Assembly: GCA_046759305.1 (NCBI GenBank)
Contig: JBHIBY010000001.1
Coordinates: 22,221-86,220, forward strand
Direction of reading: 5' to 3'
DNA from: JADFRG01 sp046759305
GTDB lineage: Bacteria > Chloroflexota > Anaerolineae > Anaerolineales > E44-bin32
DNA: 64,000 nucleotides
Shown here: piece after piece, positions 18,323 through 27,232 of the stretch
How the letters are laid out: the number at the start of each line of letters is the position of its first letter
How positions within the stretch are numbered: position 1 is the first letter of the stretch
Made by a program: the position numbers and the translations under genes
The notes under the pieces: generated by a model
What the model was told of the DNA's origin: nothing
Seen by the model: only the letters and a program-made list of their open reading frames with translations
Database searches by the model: none

Positions 18323-19765
18323 TCATCCTAGTATCCCGACTTGTACGTTTCGGAAACGTGCAGGAGCGGCACCATGACCGGTGTGTGCCGCCTGACCCGG
18401 CTGACCCTTGCCACAGTTCGGAGTTCCCCACATCGTCCAGTGGTCTTCGTTGCCGATCGCATCGCAGCTGTTCCAGAATTCAGGCGTGATCCCGGTGTAA
18501 GTTGGGTTGCGCAGCATTTTGCCAAGCTTCCCATTCTTGATCTCGTAACCCATCTCCGTGCCAAACTGGAAGTTATGGCGTCGATCGTCGATCGACCAGG
18601 AGCGGTTGGTTTCCATGTAGATCCCATCGTCAGTGTCGGCAATGAGGTCATCCAAGGTCCACGATCCCGGTTCCAGGCTGACGTTCGTCATTCGAATTAG
18701 CGGGATCCGGTTCCATCCCGAAGCACGCATGCTTCCATTTGAGGTCAGCCCCAGCCGGGGCGCCGTCTCGCGGGACATCAAATAACCGACAAATTCGCCT
18801 TCTTTCACGATCGGGGTGGATTGCGCCGGCACGCCTTCATCATCCCAGCCAAAAGTACCCAGGCCATTCGGCCTCACGCTTTCAGCGGTGATGTTCACGA
18901 CCTCCGAACCGTAACGGAAATTGTTTAGCTTGTCGGTGGTTAAGAATGAAGTTCCCGCGTAAGCTGCCTCGGTTCCGTAAACTCGATCCAACTCGATCGG
19001 ATGACCGCATGACTCGTGGATCTGTAGGGCGACTTGATCGCCGCCCAGGATGATGTCTTCAATCCCACTCGGGCATGGATCTGCCTTCAGCAGCGCAACG
19101 GCCTCGCTAGTGATCCGCTCTGCATTACCTGGCAGATCCCAAGCTACGACGGTTTCCCAGCCGGCAGTCACCTGCTGTCGCCCCCAAGATGAAGGGTAGG
19201 AGCGCTGCTGTACTTCTCCTTCTCCTACCGCATACACCACCATGCCTCCACCCGTTTCAATAATGGTCTGCTCCGTGCGCGCTCCCTCGCTATTGGCAAA
19301 CCATTTCTGCTCCTTGATAAAAACAAGATTCAGCGTGCGAGCCTTGATCTCAGGCACCGTTGCCAGGATCTGATCCGTCTCCATCAAGACACTCACCTTT
19401 TGATCAAGCGGTACCGTAAACGGATCGATCTCAACTGGGGTTATGTACCTGCCCTGACTGGTTACCGCAGGTCCGAGATCGACCTCCTCCCCAGGCACGA
19501 GGGCCGAGGCTTTGGCGATTTCGAAAGCGCGGTCGGCGACTCGGTCGACCGCCTCCAGGCTTAGATCCCGAGTGGATGCAAAACCCCACGCGCCATCCAC
19601 CAGCACTCTGACTCCGATCCCCAGGTTCTTAGAACTCTCAAGCGTTCGCATATCTCCATTTTGGAGAACAAGCGTTTCGGTTTCATTGTCGACGATACGC
19701 GCATCCGCATATTGGGCGCCCCGCGCGTTCGCCAGATCCATGGCACGGTCGAGCAGATCCTTCAT
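18323..19765 (-). CDS. tldD: TldD metalloprotease subunit
   Basis: 480-aa zinc-binding subunit. The active-site motif is visible as IHESCGHPIELDRVYGTEAA (HExxxH form), and the metal-ligand Cys region is CGKGQPGQAAHTGHGAAPAR near the C-terminus. The N-terminal GIGVRVLVDGAWGFAST is also typical of the family. ATG start without a clear Shine-Dalgarno. It is the first gene of the tldD-tldE pair; 64 bases upstream lies a decayed histidine kinase remnant reading the same way. Confidence 0.94.
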   Translation of the reverse strand: MKDLLDRAMDLANARGAQYADARIVDNETETLVLQNGDMRTLESSKNLGIGVRVLVDGAWGFASTRDLSLEAVDRVADRAFEIAKASALVPGEEVDLGPAVTSQGRYITPVEIDPFTVPLDQKVSVLMETDQILATVPEIKARTLNLVFIKEQKWFANSEGARTEQTIIETGGGMVVYAVGEGEVQQRSYPSSWGRQQVTAGWETVVAWDLPGNAERITSEAVALLKADPCPSGIEDIILGGDQVALQIHESCGHPIELDRVYGTEAAYAGTSFLTTDKLNNFRYGSEVVNITAESVRPNGLGTFGWDDEGVPAQSTPIVKEGEFVGYLMSRETAPRLGLTSNGSMRASGWNRIPLIRMTNVSLEPGSWTLDDLIADTDDGIYMETNRSWSIDDRRHNFQFGTEMGYEIKNGKLGKMLRNPTYTGITPEFWNSCDAIGNEDHWTMWGTPNCGKGQPGQAAHTGHGAAPARFRNVQVGILG

Positions 19766-19829
19766 TCGGCAACTATTTTTCAGCCAGAACTCGTATTCTA
19801 TTCTGATTGATGGAGGGTCTGGAAGCGAA

Positions 19830-20030
19830 TCATAAGGTCGAACTGGGGATTTTGAGCAGGATCGTCGTCCCGAGACCAGGTTCGCTCTCCGCTCGAATGG
19901 TCCCTCCTTGAGCCTACGTCAGCGATTTAGCAATTGCGAGCCCGATCCTGCGCCCACGAGGATCCATTTCAACGTTTTTGGCTTCATGTTGTGCTCCTTT
20001 CGAAATCTCATTGCGAGGTCCTCGGACCTA
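19830..20030 (-). pseudogene. Remnant of a sensor histidine kinase C-terminus
   Basis: Reading the minus strand gives AQGGTIRAESEPGLGTTILL and then KIPSSTL before a stop, which is the normal end of a membrane-type sensor kinase. Before it, GLAIAKSLT and a TAG stop stand where a G2 box (GLGLAIAKSLV) should be. The bases coding DPRG and AGSG occur in two different frames, so small deletions have broken the reading frame. Upstream, SEDLAMRFRK vaguely recalls the EDLPxxFERF segment. The rest of the kinase is gone. The gene-free interval 19766-20159 holds nothing else I can support. Confidence 0.75.
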
Positions 20031-20159
20031 AGCATACGGATATCGGTTCAGAAACTGTTGAGCAGTGGAGTGCTCTTTACAAATTCCTGGACGCTCTCGT
20101 CCAGCTGAGAGACTTCACCTATTCTTAACAGGATCGCGCTCACAGGGTGTTAGGATCCA

Positions 20160-21356
20160 ATGTGGGATTTACTCGCTTTCGCACAATATGGAATGCTTAT
20201 GCCTGATTGGCGCGCAGAGATCCTAAACCCCCAAGGAAGCAAGCTCGATTCATTCCCAGTTAGGTCTCTCGGTCGGCTCACATTACTGGCTCTGCTCGGC
20301 TTCTGGATCGCAGCCTCTAGATCAGCAGAGGCATATAACCCAAAGAATATCCATCAGCAATCTAATCCGATCGCGAGCGAGGTTTTAATCAGTACTCATG
20401 GGGAAGGCGCGCCGAGTCCGCAGAATGCCATAAATGGGCACAATGGCCCCATCACAGACCTTATTTTCTCCCCAGACGGCTCGCTGATAGCAACCGCATC
20501 CCAAGACGGAAGCATCCGAATCTGGGATGCCACGGACGGATCACCGCTCCGAACGTTTACTGACCACCGAGGTGGGGTTAACTCGATTGCATTCTCGCCA
20601 AACGGTCAGTTGATGGTCTCCGGATCGGATGACCGAACTGCAATGCTGTGGAGCGTCGCGGACGGTTCATTGCAGCGGATACTCAATCCCCTGATGGAAA
20701 GCAGAGTGGTAAAGGTGGAATTCTCACCGGACGGCTCCTTGGTAGCTATCGGAGGTAATCGATGTGTTGTGGAGTTACGCCGTGTACCGACCGGAATTCT
20801 GAGCCGCACGATCGTACCTTTAGGTTGTGCGCCGGGGAATTCCGGAGGTTCGGTCGATTTCTGGGGTCTAGTATTTAATTCCGATGGGAGCCGTGTGTTG
20901 ACCGGGGATGGGCGTCCATGCTGTGGTGGTGGCATCCTGCAATGGACGGAGAGCGGGGAGTACAACCCACCAGAAGTCCTAAATACCGGTAATGTCGTTG
21001 TCCGCGATATGGCCTTGTCACCGGACGGATCCGAGATCGCCTTGGCATTGGTCGGTCTCTCCGACTTCTGGCTGCTGGATGCAGCAACTGGCGTGCCGAA
21101 GGCAGTTCTCTCCGACCACGTTTTTCGAGTTAACGATGTGGAGTATTCGCCCGATGGGTCGCTGCTGGCTTCTGCTTCGAATGATACTGGAATCGGGCTT
21201 TGGCGAGCATCGGATGGCGCCTTGCTTCTAATGCTTCATGAACATCGCATGCAAGCCACTTCCGTCGCCTTCTCCCCAGATGGGCTCCACCTTGCGACGG
21301 GATCGCAAGATGGGGAAATTCATATCTGGAACATCGAGGATGTGCTTGGACAGTAA
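20160..21356 (+). CDS. Exported WD40 beta-propeller protein
   Basis: 398 aa. A hydrophobic segment (LTLLALLGFWIAASRSAEA, about residues 39-57) suggests export or anchoring, with an unusually long N-terminal extension; starts at 20190 or 20196 would give a more normal signal peptide. The rest forms about seven WD repeats, seen as repeated FSPDGS and IWD/LW motifs, e.g. LIFSPDGSLIATASQDGS and AFSPDGLHLATGSQDGE. WD40 propellers bind proteins; no enzyme domain is fused. Its neighbours are gene remnants, so context gives no function. Confidence 0.85.
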   Translation: MWDLLAFAQYGMLMPDWRAEILNPQGSKLDSFPVRSLGRLTLLALLGFWIAASRSAEAYNPKNIHQQSNPIASEVLISTHGEGAPSPQNAINGHNGPITDLIFSPDGSLIATASQDGSIRIWDATDGSPLRTFTDHRGGVNSIAFSPNGQLMVSGSDDRTAMLWSVADGSLQRILNPLMESRVVKVEFSPDGSLVAIGGNRCVVELRRVPTGILSRTIVPLGCAPGNSGGSVDFWGLVFNSDGSRVLTGDGRPCCGGGILQWTESGEYNPPEVLNTGNVVVRDMALSPDGSEIALALVGLSDFWLLDAATGVPKAVLSDHVFRVNDVEYSPDGSLLASASNDTGIGLWRASDGALLLMLHEHRMQATSVAFSPDGLHLATGSQDGEIHIWNIEDVLGQ

Positions 21357-21399
21357 CCGAATATTTTAAGTCTGACATAGCCGCCTCGCATCAAAACAC

Positions 21400-21621
21400 A
21401 TGGGACGCGATCTACGACGCTACAGCCGCCAGACTTACATCAACCTTTTCGTGGGGTTCATCTTCCTGCTACTGTTGGGAGGGGGCGGTCTTGTGCACTT
21501 GATCTACGGATCGAGCGCTGCGTCCACTGCGGTACTGTGTTTGCTCATCGGGCTCGCGCCGCTAGTCTTGATCGGGCTAGCCCTGTTGAGCATCCAGTGG
21601 CTCGCGAATAGAATTGAGTGA
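21400..21621 (+). CDS. Small two-helix membrane protein
   Basis: 73 aa with a basic N-terminus and two TM helices (INLFVGFIFLLLLGGGGLVH and CLLIGLAPLVLIGLALLSIQ) separated by a short loop. I do not recognise a family. The stop codon overlaps the start region of the MFS remnant that follows, so the two are probably transcribed together. Confidence 0.6.
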   Translation: MGRDLRRYSRQTYINLFVGFIFLLLLGGGGLVHLIYGSSAASTAVLCLLIGLAPLVLIGLALLSIQWLANRIE

Positions 21622-22009
21622 AACAATTCGAGAAAACACCTTCCAGCTCACCTCACTTGCTCGCCGCAAGCCAGACCACCTAGTTTCGATTCCCTCGCTA
21701 CCGGCCATCCGAGCTCAATTCCCCAACGTCGAAAACATCGACTTTTGGGTGCGATTCGTCTTAACGCTCCCTCCGCTGTTGATCGCGCTCTCGGCTCCGC
21801 TTTCAGGCTACATTGTAGCTACGATCGGTCGCAAGATTGTGCTCATTACTGCTACGGTCATGGCAGGACTGATCGTAAGTCAACCCGTGATCAGTTCTAT
21901 TGCTGCTGCAAATACATTCCTCATCGCTGGCGTGATCCTTTTGGCTTTCGTTCCCTTCATCTTCGTGGGGCGTGGTCGACTGCGGTCGATCGGCACCCAG
22001 ACTGCTTAG
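21614..22009 (+). pseudogene. MFS transporter remnant with the central helices deleted
   Basis: The 131-aa frame contains SLPAIRAQFPNVENID and FVLTLPPLLIALSAPLSGYI then GRKIVLIT, the N-terminal helices and the loop 2-3 motif of a major facilitator. It then goes directly into ISSIAAANTFLIAGVILLAF and VPFIFVGRGR, which looks like the last helices of such a protein. An intact member has 12 helices and about 400 residues, so most of the middle is missing in frame. It begins with a TTG and is unlikely to transport. A small functional protein cannot be excluded. Confidence 0.62.
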
Positions 22010-22064
22010 ATACCAACCCTCTCTTTAGACTCAAGAGCTGTGTGTTCGAAAACCTCGGAAGAAG

Positions 22065-22829
22065 CTAGAAAGCCAGGTTCTCTCCGTCAGCCGGGATGTA
22101 GACCCGATCGGATAGTCCGGCCTGCTCGATTGCTTGCGCTAGCGCGGCTCGAGTCAGAACGCAGTGGTTGATGGTTTCCATGTGCACCGCCACAATACGG
22201 CTCTGCGGTGCGGCCCGGGCCACCTTGATAACGTCCTTAGCGTCCATCGTAATCGGATCGCTGTCCAAGAACTGTGCCGCTCCAGCATTCAGCACGATCA
22301 CATCCGGCTGATGCATCTTGAGCGCGGATTCGATTTCCGGGCACCATACCGTGTCGCCGGCAATGTACAGGGACAGCTCACCCCGCGACTTGATTACGAA
22401 GCCGGATACCGGGCCAATTCGCGCGGCGACCTCCCCCGTTCCATGTCTTCCACCCGTTAGCGATATGTTCAGTCCCTCCCATTCGATGCTGGTCTCACCA
22501 GGAAGAACCTGAGCAAACCCATCCTGATGGATACTATCGACGTCGTTGGGTTGACAGAAGACCTGTATGCCTTTATTCAACTGCTCTTTCGCCGGGTCAT
22601 CCCAATGATCAGCATGAATATGAGTCACAAACACTGCTGCCAACGCGTCTAAGGTGTCTTCAAGTTCATCTTGGCTTATCGGTAGCTCTACCATCGGATT
22701 CCGTTTGGGATTGGCGGAATTGTTGACAGGATCCCAGGCCTCCGCAGGGCTGAGCATCGGATCCACCAGATAACTCGAGGCCCCTAATTCAACGAGCAAC
22801 GTTGCATGTCGAATTAACTCAACTCTCAC
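22065..22829 (-). CDS. Metallo-beta-lactamase-fold hydrolase (UlaG-like)
   Basis: 254 aa. Metal ligands are visible in THIHADHWDD (HxHxDH), GGRHGTGEV and YIAGDTVWCPE, with a late His in IVAVHMETINH. The layout matches the UlaG/RomA-like branch of MBL hydrolases, whose substrates include lactones and phosphodiesters; the real substrate is unknown. The start is a GTG with GGAGG upstream. It converges on the MFS remnant, and the intervening 55 bases hold nothing recognisable. Confidence 0.85.
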   Translation of the reverse strand: MRVELIRHATLLVELGASSYLVDPMLSPAEAWDPVNNSANPKRNPMVELPISQDELEDTLDALAAVFVTHIHADHWDDPAKEQLNKGIQVFCQPNDVDSIHQDGFAQVLPGETSIEWEGLNISLTGGRHGTGEVAARIGPVSGFVIKSRGELSLYIAGDTVWCPEIESALKMHQPDVIVLNAGAAQFLDSDPITMDAKDVIKVARAAPQSRIVAVHMETINHCVLTRAALAQAIEQAGLSDRVYIPADGENLAF

Positions 22830-22887
22830 TTCAGCGTAGCCTCCAGATCGCGGGTACTCATTGTACAGACAGATTACACCGAGAATC

Positions 22888-22913
22888 GAAAAAGGCGTCA
22901 GCCGTGGCGCCTT
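22888..22913 (-). terminator. Terminator of the LURP-like gene
   Basis: On the minus strand AAGGCG and CGCCTT pair around a ten-base loop and TTTT follows, 30 bases after the stop codon at 22946. Confidence 0.65.
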
Positions 22914-22945
22914 CCGGTAATTGATTTCGTTGATAGGCCTGTATC

Positions 22946-23521
22946 TTAAAGGGCTACCTGCTCCGTCAGCACCAAAATAAGCAGGCTGAGTAGCACGCGT
23001 GTCTCCTCTGACTGATCCATATCCGATTGTTTCTCGATCCTGAAGAGGCTCTCAAATAGCTTTGGTTGTTTTTCAATCCGGACTAGAGTCGCTCCATCTT
23101 CTACTCGGACAAGGTACACCAGCCGGGGGATCACTGCCCCTACGAGGGGAATCTCTCCCATAATCGCGTCCATGAACTTGGCAACCGAATTTTCCTCGCA
23201 TATTTGCAGGTTCGGAGGATCTCCGTTCATGATCTCGAACCGAGTGTGCCATAGCGATCGTTCACCGTCGCGACGTACAGATCCCAGTAGCTGTCCTTTG
23301 TCATCTGAGAAATGGTATTGAGCAGAAAAGTCCAAGATCCAATCTGTGCTGATTGTGTAGCGTGGCGTGGTGCGCTCCACATCGGCGTATACAAATACCT
23401 TAAAGTCATTCTCGGATGCTGGGTGATTCATGATGAAAACTAGATTACCGTCAGCGTCTGCGACGGAGACTTGTGGATCTCGTTCATTGGTCTTGTACCT
23501 GAGTTCGAGGGGATACTGCAT
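22946..23521 (-). CDS. LURP-one/scramblase-like protein
   Basis: 191 aa. The repeated beta strands VSVADADGNLVFIMN, FKVFVYADVERTTPRYTIST, DWILDFSAQYHFSDDKGQLL and the hydrophobic stretch IPLVGAVIPRLVYLV suggest the tubby-like barrel of LURP-one-related proteins. These may bind membranes or phosphoinositides; the function in bacteria is not known. I set the start at the ATG 23521 because GGAGG lies five bases before it. The divergent interval to the EamA gene contains both promoters. Confidence 0.55.
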   Translation of the reverse strand: MQYPLELRYKTNERDPQVSVADADGNLVFIMNHPASENDFKVFVYADVERTTPRYTISTDWILDFSAQYHFSDDKGQLLGSVRRDGERSLWHTRFEIMNGDPPNLQICEENSVAKFMDAIMGEIPLVGAVIPRLVYLVRVEDGATLVRIEKQPKLFESLFRIEKQSDMDQSEETRVLLSLLILVLTEQVAL

Positions 23522-23634
23522 TGATACCTCCACAACAAGCGCATTGTTTCACTCGCCTTGCTACCGCTCAATAGCAATCTTTTCCCCCCGCGCTCGATTA
23601 TGATTGTCTGGTTTGATGGTTGAAGGCTCAATTC

Positions 23635-24546
23635 ATGAATGTGCAGAATGCACTTCTTTACGCGCTTACCTCATTGATCTGGGGCTCGACTTGGTTAGCT
23701 ATCACATTCCAGCTAGGAACCGTCGATCCTGAGATCTCCATCGTTTATCGATTCGCGTTAGCTTCGGGCATCCTGGTCGCGTATTGCCTGATCCGTCGCC
23801 TTCGTATGCGATTCAGCCTCCGCGAGCATGGCTTCATGGCACTCCAAGGGCTGACTCTTTTTTCGATCAACTACATTCTTGTTTATGTGGCCGAGCTGTA
23901 TCTGGCCAGCGGCTATGTGGCGATCGTATTCTCGGTCATCGTTGTCTTAAACGTATTCTTCGGTGCAATCTTCCTGAAGGCTCCGATCCGCGCCCGAGTT
24001 CTGCTTGGTGCAGCAATCGGAATCGTCGGACTGATCATGGTCTTTTTGCCAACCCTGGGTGGTCTAAACCTATCCAGCGGCCAGGGGTTGGGGTTGGCGC
24101 TTGCGCTGATAGCCACGGTGGTCGCCTCCCTGGGTAACATGGTGTCGGCTCGCAACCAGCGGCATGAGATTCCTGTTGTTCAGGCTAACGCCTATGGGAT
24201 GGGGTACGGCGCACTCATCACACTCGTCATCGCTGTATTTCGTGGATCGCAGGTGAGCTTTGACGCAAGCCCTGAGTATGTTCTGTCGCTGTTCTATTTG
24301 GCAGTATTCGGAACAGTAATTGCCTTTGGCAGCTATCTTACAATCCTCGGCCGGATTGGTCCCGATAGAGCGGGCTACATCGCGATCATCTTCCCGATTG
24401 TCGCATTGATATTTTCGACACTGTTTGAGGGTCTGACGTGGGAGCTCATTACCATCCTGGGAGTAGTGCTGGTGGCTGTGGGGAATGTTATCGCTTTGAC
24501 GCGAACTCGGCGAGCGCGCAAGCAAAAACTCCCTTCTACCGCGTAA
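23635..24546 (+). CDS. EamA/DMT-family transporter
   Basis: About 303 aa with ten TM helices in two EamA repeats. The first repeat opens SLIWGSTWLAITFQLG and the second contains ATVVASLGNMVSARNQRHE. Members export amino acids, metabolites or drugs; the substrate cannot be predicted. The ATG at 23635 is preceded by GAAGG at nine bases. The C-terminus is basic and cytoplasmic (RTRRARKQK). It converges with the PspA operon only 16 bases further on. Confidence 0.88.
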   Translation: MNVQNALLYALTSLIWGSTWLAITFQLGTVDPEISIVYRFALASGILVAYCLIRRLRMRFSLREHGFMALQGLTLFSINYILVYVAELYLASGYVAIVFSVIVVLNVFFGAIFLKAPIRARVLLGAAIGIVGLIMVFLPTLGGLNLSSGQGLGLALALIATVVASLGNMVSARNQRHEIPVVQANAYGMGYGALITLVIAVFRGSQVSFDASPEYVLSLFYLAVFGTVIAFGSYLTILGRIGPDRAGYIAIIFPIVALIFSTLFEGLTWELITILGVVLVAVGNVIALTRTRRARKQKLPSTA

Positions 24547-24562
24547 TGCTTAACGGTCCAAT

Positions 24563-25255
24563 CTAACCTTCCAATCCGCCTTCGCTCTCGAGCTCGCACT
24601 TGAGTGCCTTAAGCTGGCGCTCAATAGCCGGAGTGTGCGTGAGATCCATTGGGGCTTGACTCTCCATCGTGGTCTCAAGCATACCCTCCGCTACCAGCCG
24701 ATCGATGGCATATGCCTTTGCTTGCATGCGCGTCGTCCGCTCCTGGGTTATATCTAGCGATTTCCCTAGATCCGCCAATTCATCTGACAGACCTGAAAGC
24801 GCCTCCTGGATCCGTACCTGCGCCTCCGCTGCGCTGTAGCGGGCCGCGATGACTTCCTGCCGCGCATAGAAGGCTTCGATCCGGCTGGAAAGCCGGCTTT
24901 CGACCAGTGCTAGGCGACGTTCCTCCAACCCAACTTCTTCTAGCTGTGCCTTGATATTTTCGAGCTCGGATTCAGCTACCGCTCGCCGCTCCAGGGCGTT
25001 TCTCGCCAAATCCTCTCGTCCGCGACTGATCGAGCGCCGAGCCTGGTCCTGCAGAAGCGGAAGCTTCGCGGCCAACCCCTCGGCAACGTTCGCAAGTCTG
25101 GCTTCTGTATCCTGGATCTCTTTCAGTGCCAGCTGAACGCGGGTCAGCATATTTCGCTGCCGCTCGTAGGAGTAAGCAAAGGTCTGGCGAGGGTCCTCCG
25201 CAGGTTGGAAGAGCTCCCTCAGCCAGCCTTTTAAGATCCGAAAAACCAATCCCAA
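24563..25255 (-). CDS. PspA/IM30-family protein, second copy in the operon
   Basis: 230 aa, almost wholly coiled coil. It has the PspA pattern: an N-terminal RILKGWLRELFQPAEDPRQT, then FAYSYERQRNMLTRVQLALK and long heptad helices up to about residue 180. ESCRT-III-like PspA proteins form membrane-repair polymers under envelope stress. The N-terminal helix is somewhat amphipathic (GLVFRILKGWLRELF), as needed for membrane binding. The start is a TTG with AGGAG about 11 bases upstream, four bases after the previous stop. It is a paralogue of the copy at 26489-27214. Confidence 0.82.
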   Translation of the reverse strand: MGLVFRILKGWLRELFQPAEDPRQTFAYSYERQRNMLTRVQLALKEIQDTEARLANVAEGLAAKLPLLQDQARRSISRGREDLARNALERRAVAESELENIKAQLEEVGLEERRLALVESRLSSRIEAFYARQEVIAARYSAAEAQVRIQEALSGLSDELADLGKSLDITQERTTRMQAKAYAIDRLVAEGMLETTMESQAPMDLTHTPAIERQLKALKCELESEGGLEG

Positions 25256-25259
25256 GAAT

Positions 25260-25847
25260 CTACTCTCCTACTGTAGCTTGAGACCGTGCCAGCCTACGGC
25301 GCTGGCGTTGGATACGCCAGTAGTAAGTGCCCAATCCACCCATTGCCGCGAGTGTGATAAGCCGCGTGATCAGCAGTTCGAAATCGTGGGCGTTCAGGAA
25401 GATGCCTGGATCAGACACGAAAGTTGCTCCCACGTACGAAAGTAAGGCTAGAGCTGTGTAGAACAGCGTGAAACCCGGCGAAAATACGAAAGCAAACGCT
25501 GCCAGTACAGGATAGTAGAAGATGAAGAACGGGCTATCCAGGCCAGTTTGCCCTCGCCAGGCGAGCACGATCATCGTGATGATGGCCAGATCTATCAGAC
25601 TGACTGCTGCAGTGAGCATTCGATTGATGGGTTTCTGCATCAGATACCGACCGTGAACGAAGAAATTGACCGCCATGAGCGCCACGATGAGCAGGCTAGC
25701 TATGGTGAGCTCGCTGATGGATTTCGCCGCCCACAGAGCCAGGATCGCCCCAGTCAGGATCACGAACCATCGCGCCCAGATGATCACCACTTGACCAAAG
25801 AAGATATCCTCGGCCGCTTCTTGTTGGGGACTTCGTAATTCCTTCAT
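25260..25847 (-). CDS. Six-TM membrane protein, paralogue B of the PspA operon
   Basis: About 195 aa with roughly six TM helices. It is clearly homologous to the preceding gene: EDIFFGQVVIIWARW, ISELTIAS, LMQKPINR, FVFSPGFTLF and RLITLAAMGGLGTYYWRIQR align segment by segment with that protein. The fold recalls N-terminal sensory membrane domains of histidine kinases, but no kinase or cyclase domain is attached. AAGGAG lies six bases before the ATG at 25847; a TTG at 25877 that overlaps the upstream stop is the other possible start. Confidence 0.72.
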   Translation of the reverse strand: MKELRSPQQEAAEDIFFGQVVIIWARWFVILTGAILALWAAKSISELTIASLLIVALMAVNFFVHGRYLMQKPINRMLTAAVSLIDLAIITMIVLAWRGQTGLDSPFFIFYYPVLAAFAFVFSPGFTLFYTALALLSYVGATFVSDPGIFLNAHDFELLITRLITLAAMGGLGTYYWRIQRQRRRLARSQATVGE

Positions 25848-25873
25848 TTCATTCTCCTTTGCACTAGGTTGCG

Positions 25874-26476
25874 TCAATCGCCAGCGGCCTTTGCTTCTCT
25901 CAGCTGAGCAATCAGCCGCTTGCGGGCTTTGACGGCGGCGCCACGGCGATCCCGCTCAATTCGCCAGTAGATCTGGCCGCACACTGCAACCGCAGTCATC
26001 ATGATGAGCCGCGCAATCAGAACCTGGAAATCGATATCGCCAAACAGCGCCGATCCCAGTGAAATGAAAGCGTAGAAGCTAGCTGCGCCTCCCGCAAAGA
26101 GCAGGGTCGCCGCTGGTGAAAAGGCCACCGACAGAGCGAGCATCGCGGGGAAGTAGAACACGTATATGTTCGATTCGAAGCCTCCGCCGAGAATGATCAT
26201 CACGCTGACTACCACCAGATCTGCGGCGCTCGCGAAGTAGACCACCCCGCTGTTGGCCGGTTTCCTCATAAGAAGCTGAGCCTGTAGGTAGAAATTGGCG
26301 ACCGCGAGCAGCAGGATGAAGAGAATCTGTATCCGGAGCTCGCTCATCGGTCCAGGATTCCACAGGGCCAGAAATAGCCCGGAAATTACCAGGATCCAGC
26401 GCGCGGACACAATCACGGATTGTCCATACATCAGGTCTTCCGGATCTTGTGCTGCAATTCGTAGTCTTCCCGTCAT
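25874..26476 (-). CDS. Six-TM membrane protein, paralogue A of the PspA operon
   Basis: 200 aa with about six TM helices and a basic cytoplasmic tail (YWRIERDRRGAAVKARKRL). It begins with EDLMYGQSVIVSARWILVIS and has MSELRIQILFILLLAVANFY and FESNIYVFYFPAMLALSVAF in the membrane part. Closest resemblance is to the membrane sensory part of Chloroflexota histidine kinases, without an output domain. AGGAG precedes the ATG, and the gene starts 12 bases after the pspA-like gene at 26489. A role as membrane partner of PspA is inferred from the operon only. Confidence 0.72.
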   Translation of the reverse strand: MTGRLRIAAQDPEDLMYGQSVIVSARWILVISGLFLALWNPGPMSELRIQILFILLLAVANFYLQAQLLMRKPANSGVVYFASAADLVVVSVMIILGGGFESNIYVFYFPAMLALSVAFSPAATLLFAGGAASFYAFISLGSALFGDIDFQVLIARLIMMTAVAVCGQIYWRIERDRRGAAVKARKRLIAQLREAKAAGD

Positions 26477-26488
26477 TTTCCCTATCTC

Positions 26489-27214
26489 CTATTCTGAGCT
26501 TTCAGGGCGCGGCAGCATGTTCAGGTCTTTCCTGAGCTCGTCCAGCTCTTGCTCCACCGCCTGGTGATGAGTCAGCCGCCTGAGCTCGTTCCCCACTGGG
26601 TCACGCGTGTCAAGCGGCAGCCCACCAAGTGAGCCGCTGTCAATCAACGCATCCAATGCACCGGCACGCGCCGTCATCAGCCGCGTTTTCTCCTCTGCCC
26701 GACCGAGAGCACGACTGAGGTCAGCCAGGTCGCCGGAGATCCCGGTCAGCGCTTCGTTGACTCTTACCTGGGCTTCAGCCGCGGTGTAGCGGGCAGAAGC
26801 AGCCTCTTTGCGAGTACGAAAATCATCCATTCGGGATGAAAGCTGGCGTTCAGCAAGCGCCAACTTCTGTTCTTCGTGCTCCGCGCCCGCCAGCTGTCGC
26901 TGAAGCGAATCGATTTCTACCAGCGCGGTTTGCTTGCGCTGCAAGGCCAAGCGCGCCAGGTCTTCGCGTCCAGCGGTGAGCGCCTGCTCGGCCTGTGCCT
27001 CGGTTTTGGGAATGCGCGCTTGCAGCAGGTCGACCTGCTGCTCAAGCTGTCGTTTGGAAGTCGCCACTTCAACCAGCCCCTGCCTGACCTGCCGCAGGAT
27101 GACATGCTGCTGTTCGTAGGCGTAGTCAAAGACCTGGCGAGGGTCTTCCAGCCGATCCAGCGAGGCGCTCGTCTTTATCCTGAACAGCATACGAATTCTT
27201 GACCATAAACTCAT
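26489..27214 (-). CDS. PspA/IM30-family protein, first gene of the operon
   Basis: 241 aa, coiled coil over most of its length. It opens with RIRMLFRIKTSASLDRLEDP, then RQVFDYAYEQQHVILRQV, the PspA N-terminal pattern, and ends in a short unstructured acidic tail. Its sequence matches that of the last gene of the operon along its length (e.g. RYTAAEAQVRVNEALTGISG against RYSAAEAQVRIQEALSGLSD). Presumed role is membrane stress response. An inverted repeat lies 19 bases upstream. Confidence 0.84.
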   Translation of the reverse strand: MSLWSRIRMLFRIKTSASLDRLEDPRQVFDYAYEQQHVILRQVRQGLVEVATSKRQLEQQVDLLQARIPKTEAQAEQALTAGREDLARLALQRKQTALVEIDSLQRQLAGAEHEEQKLALAERQLSSRMDDFRTRKEAASARYTAAEAQVRVNEALTGISGDLADLSRALGRAEEKTRLMTARAGALDALIDSGSLGGLPLDTRDPVGNELRRLTHHQAVEQELDELRKDLNMLPRPESSE

Positions 27215-27232
27215 GAGGTAATCCTTTCTGCT

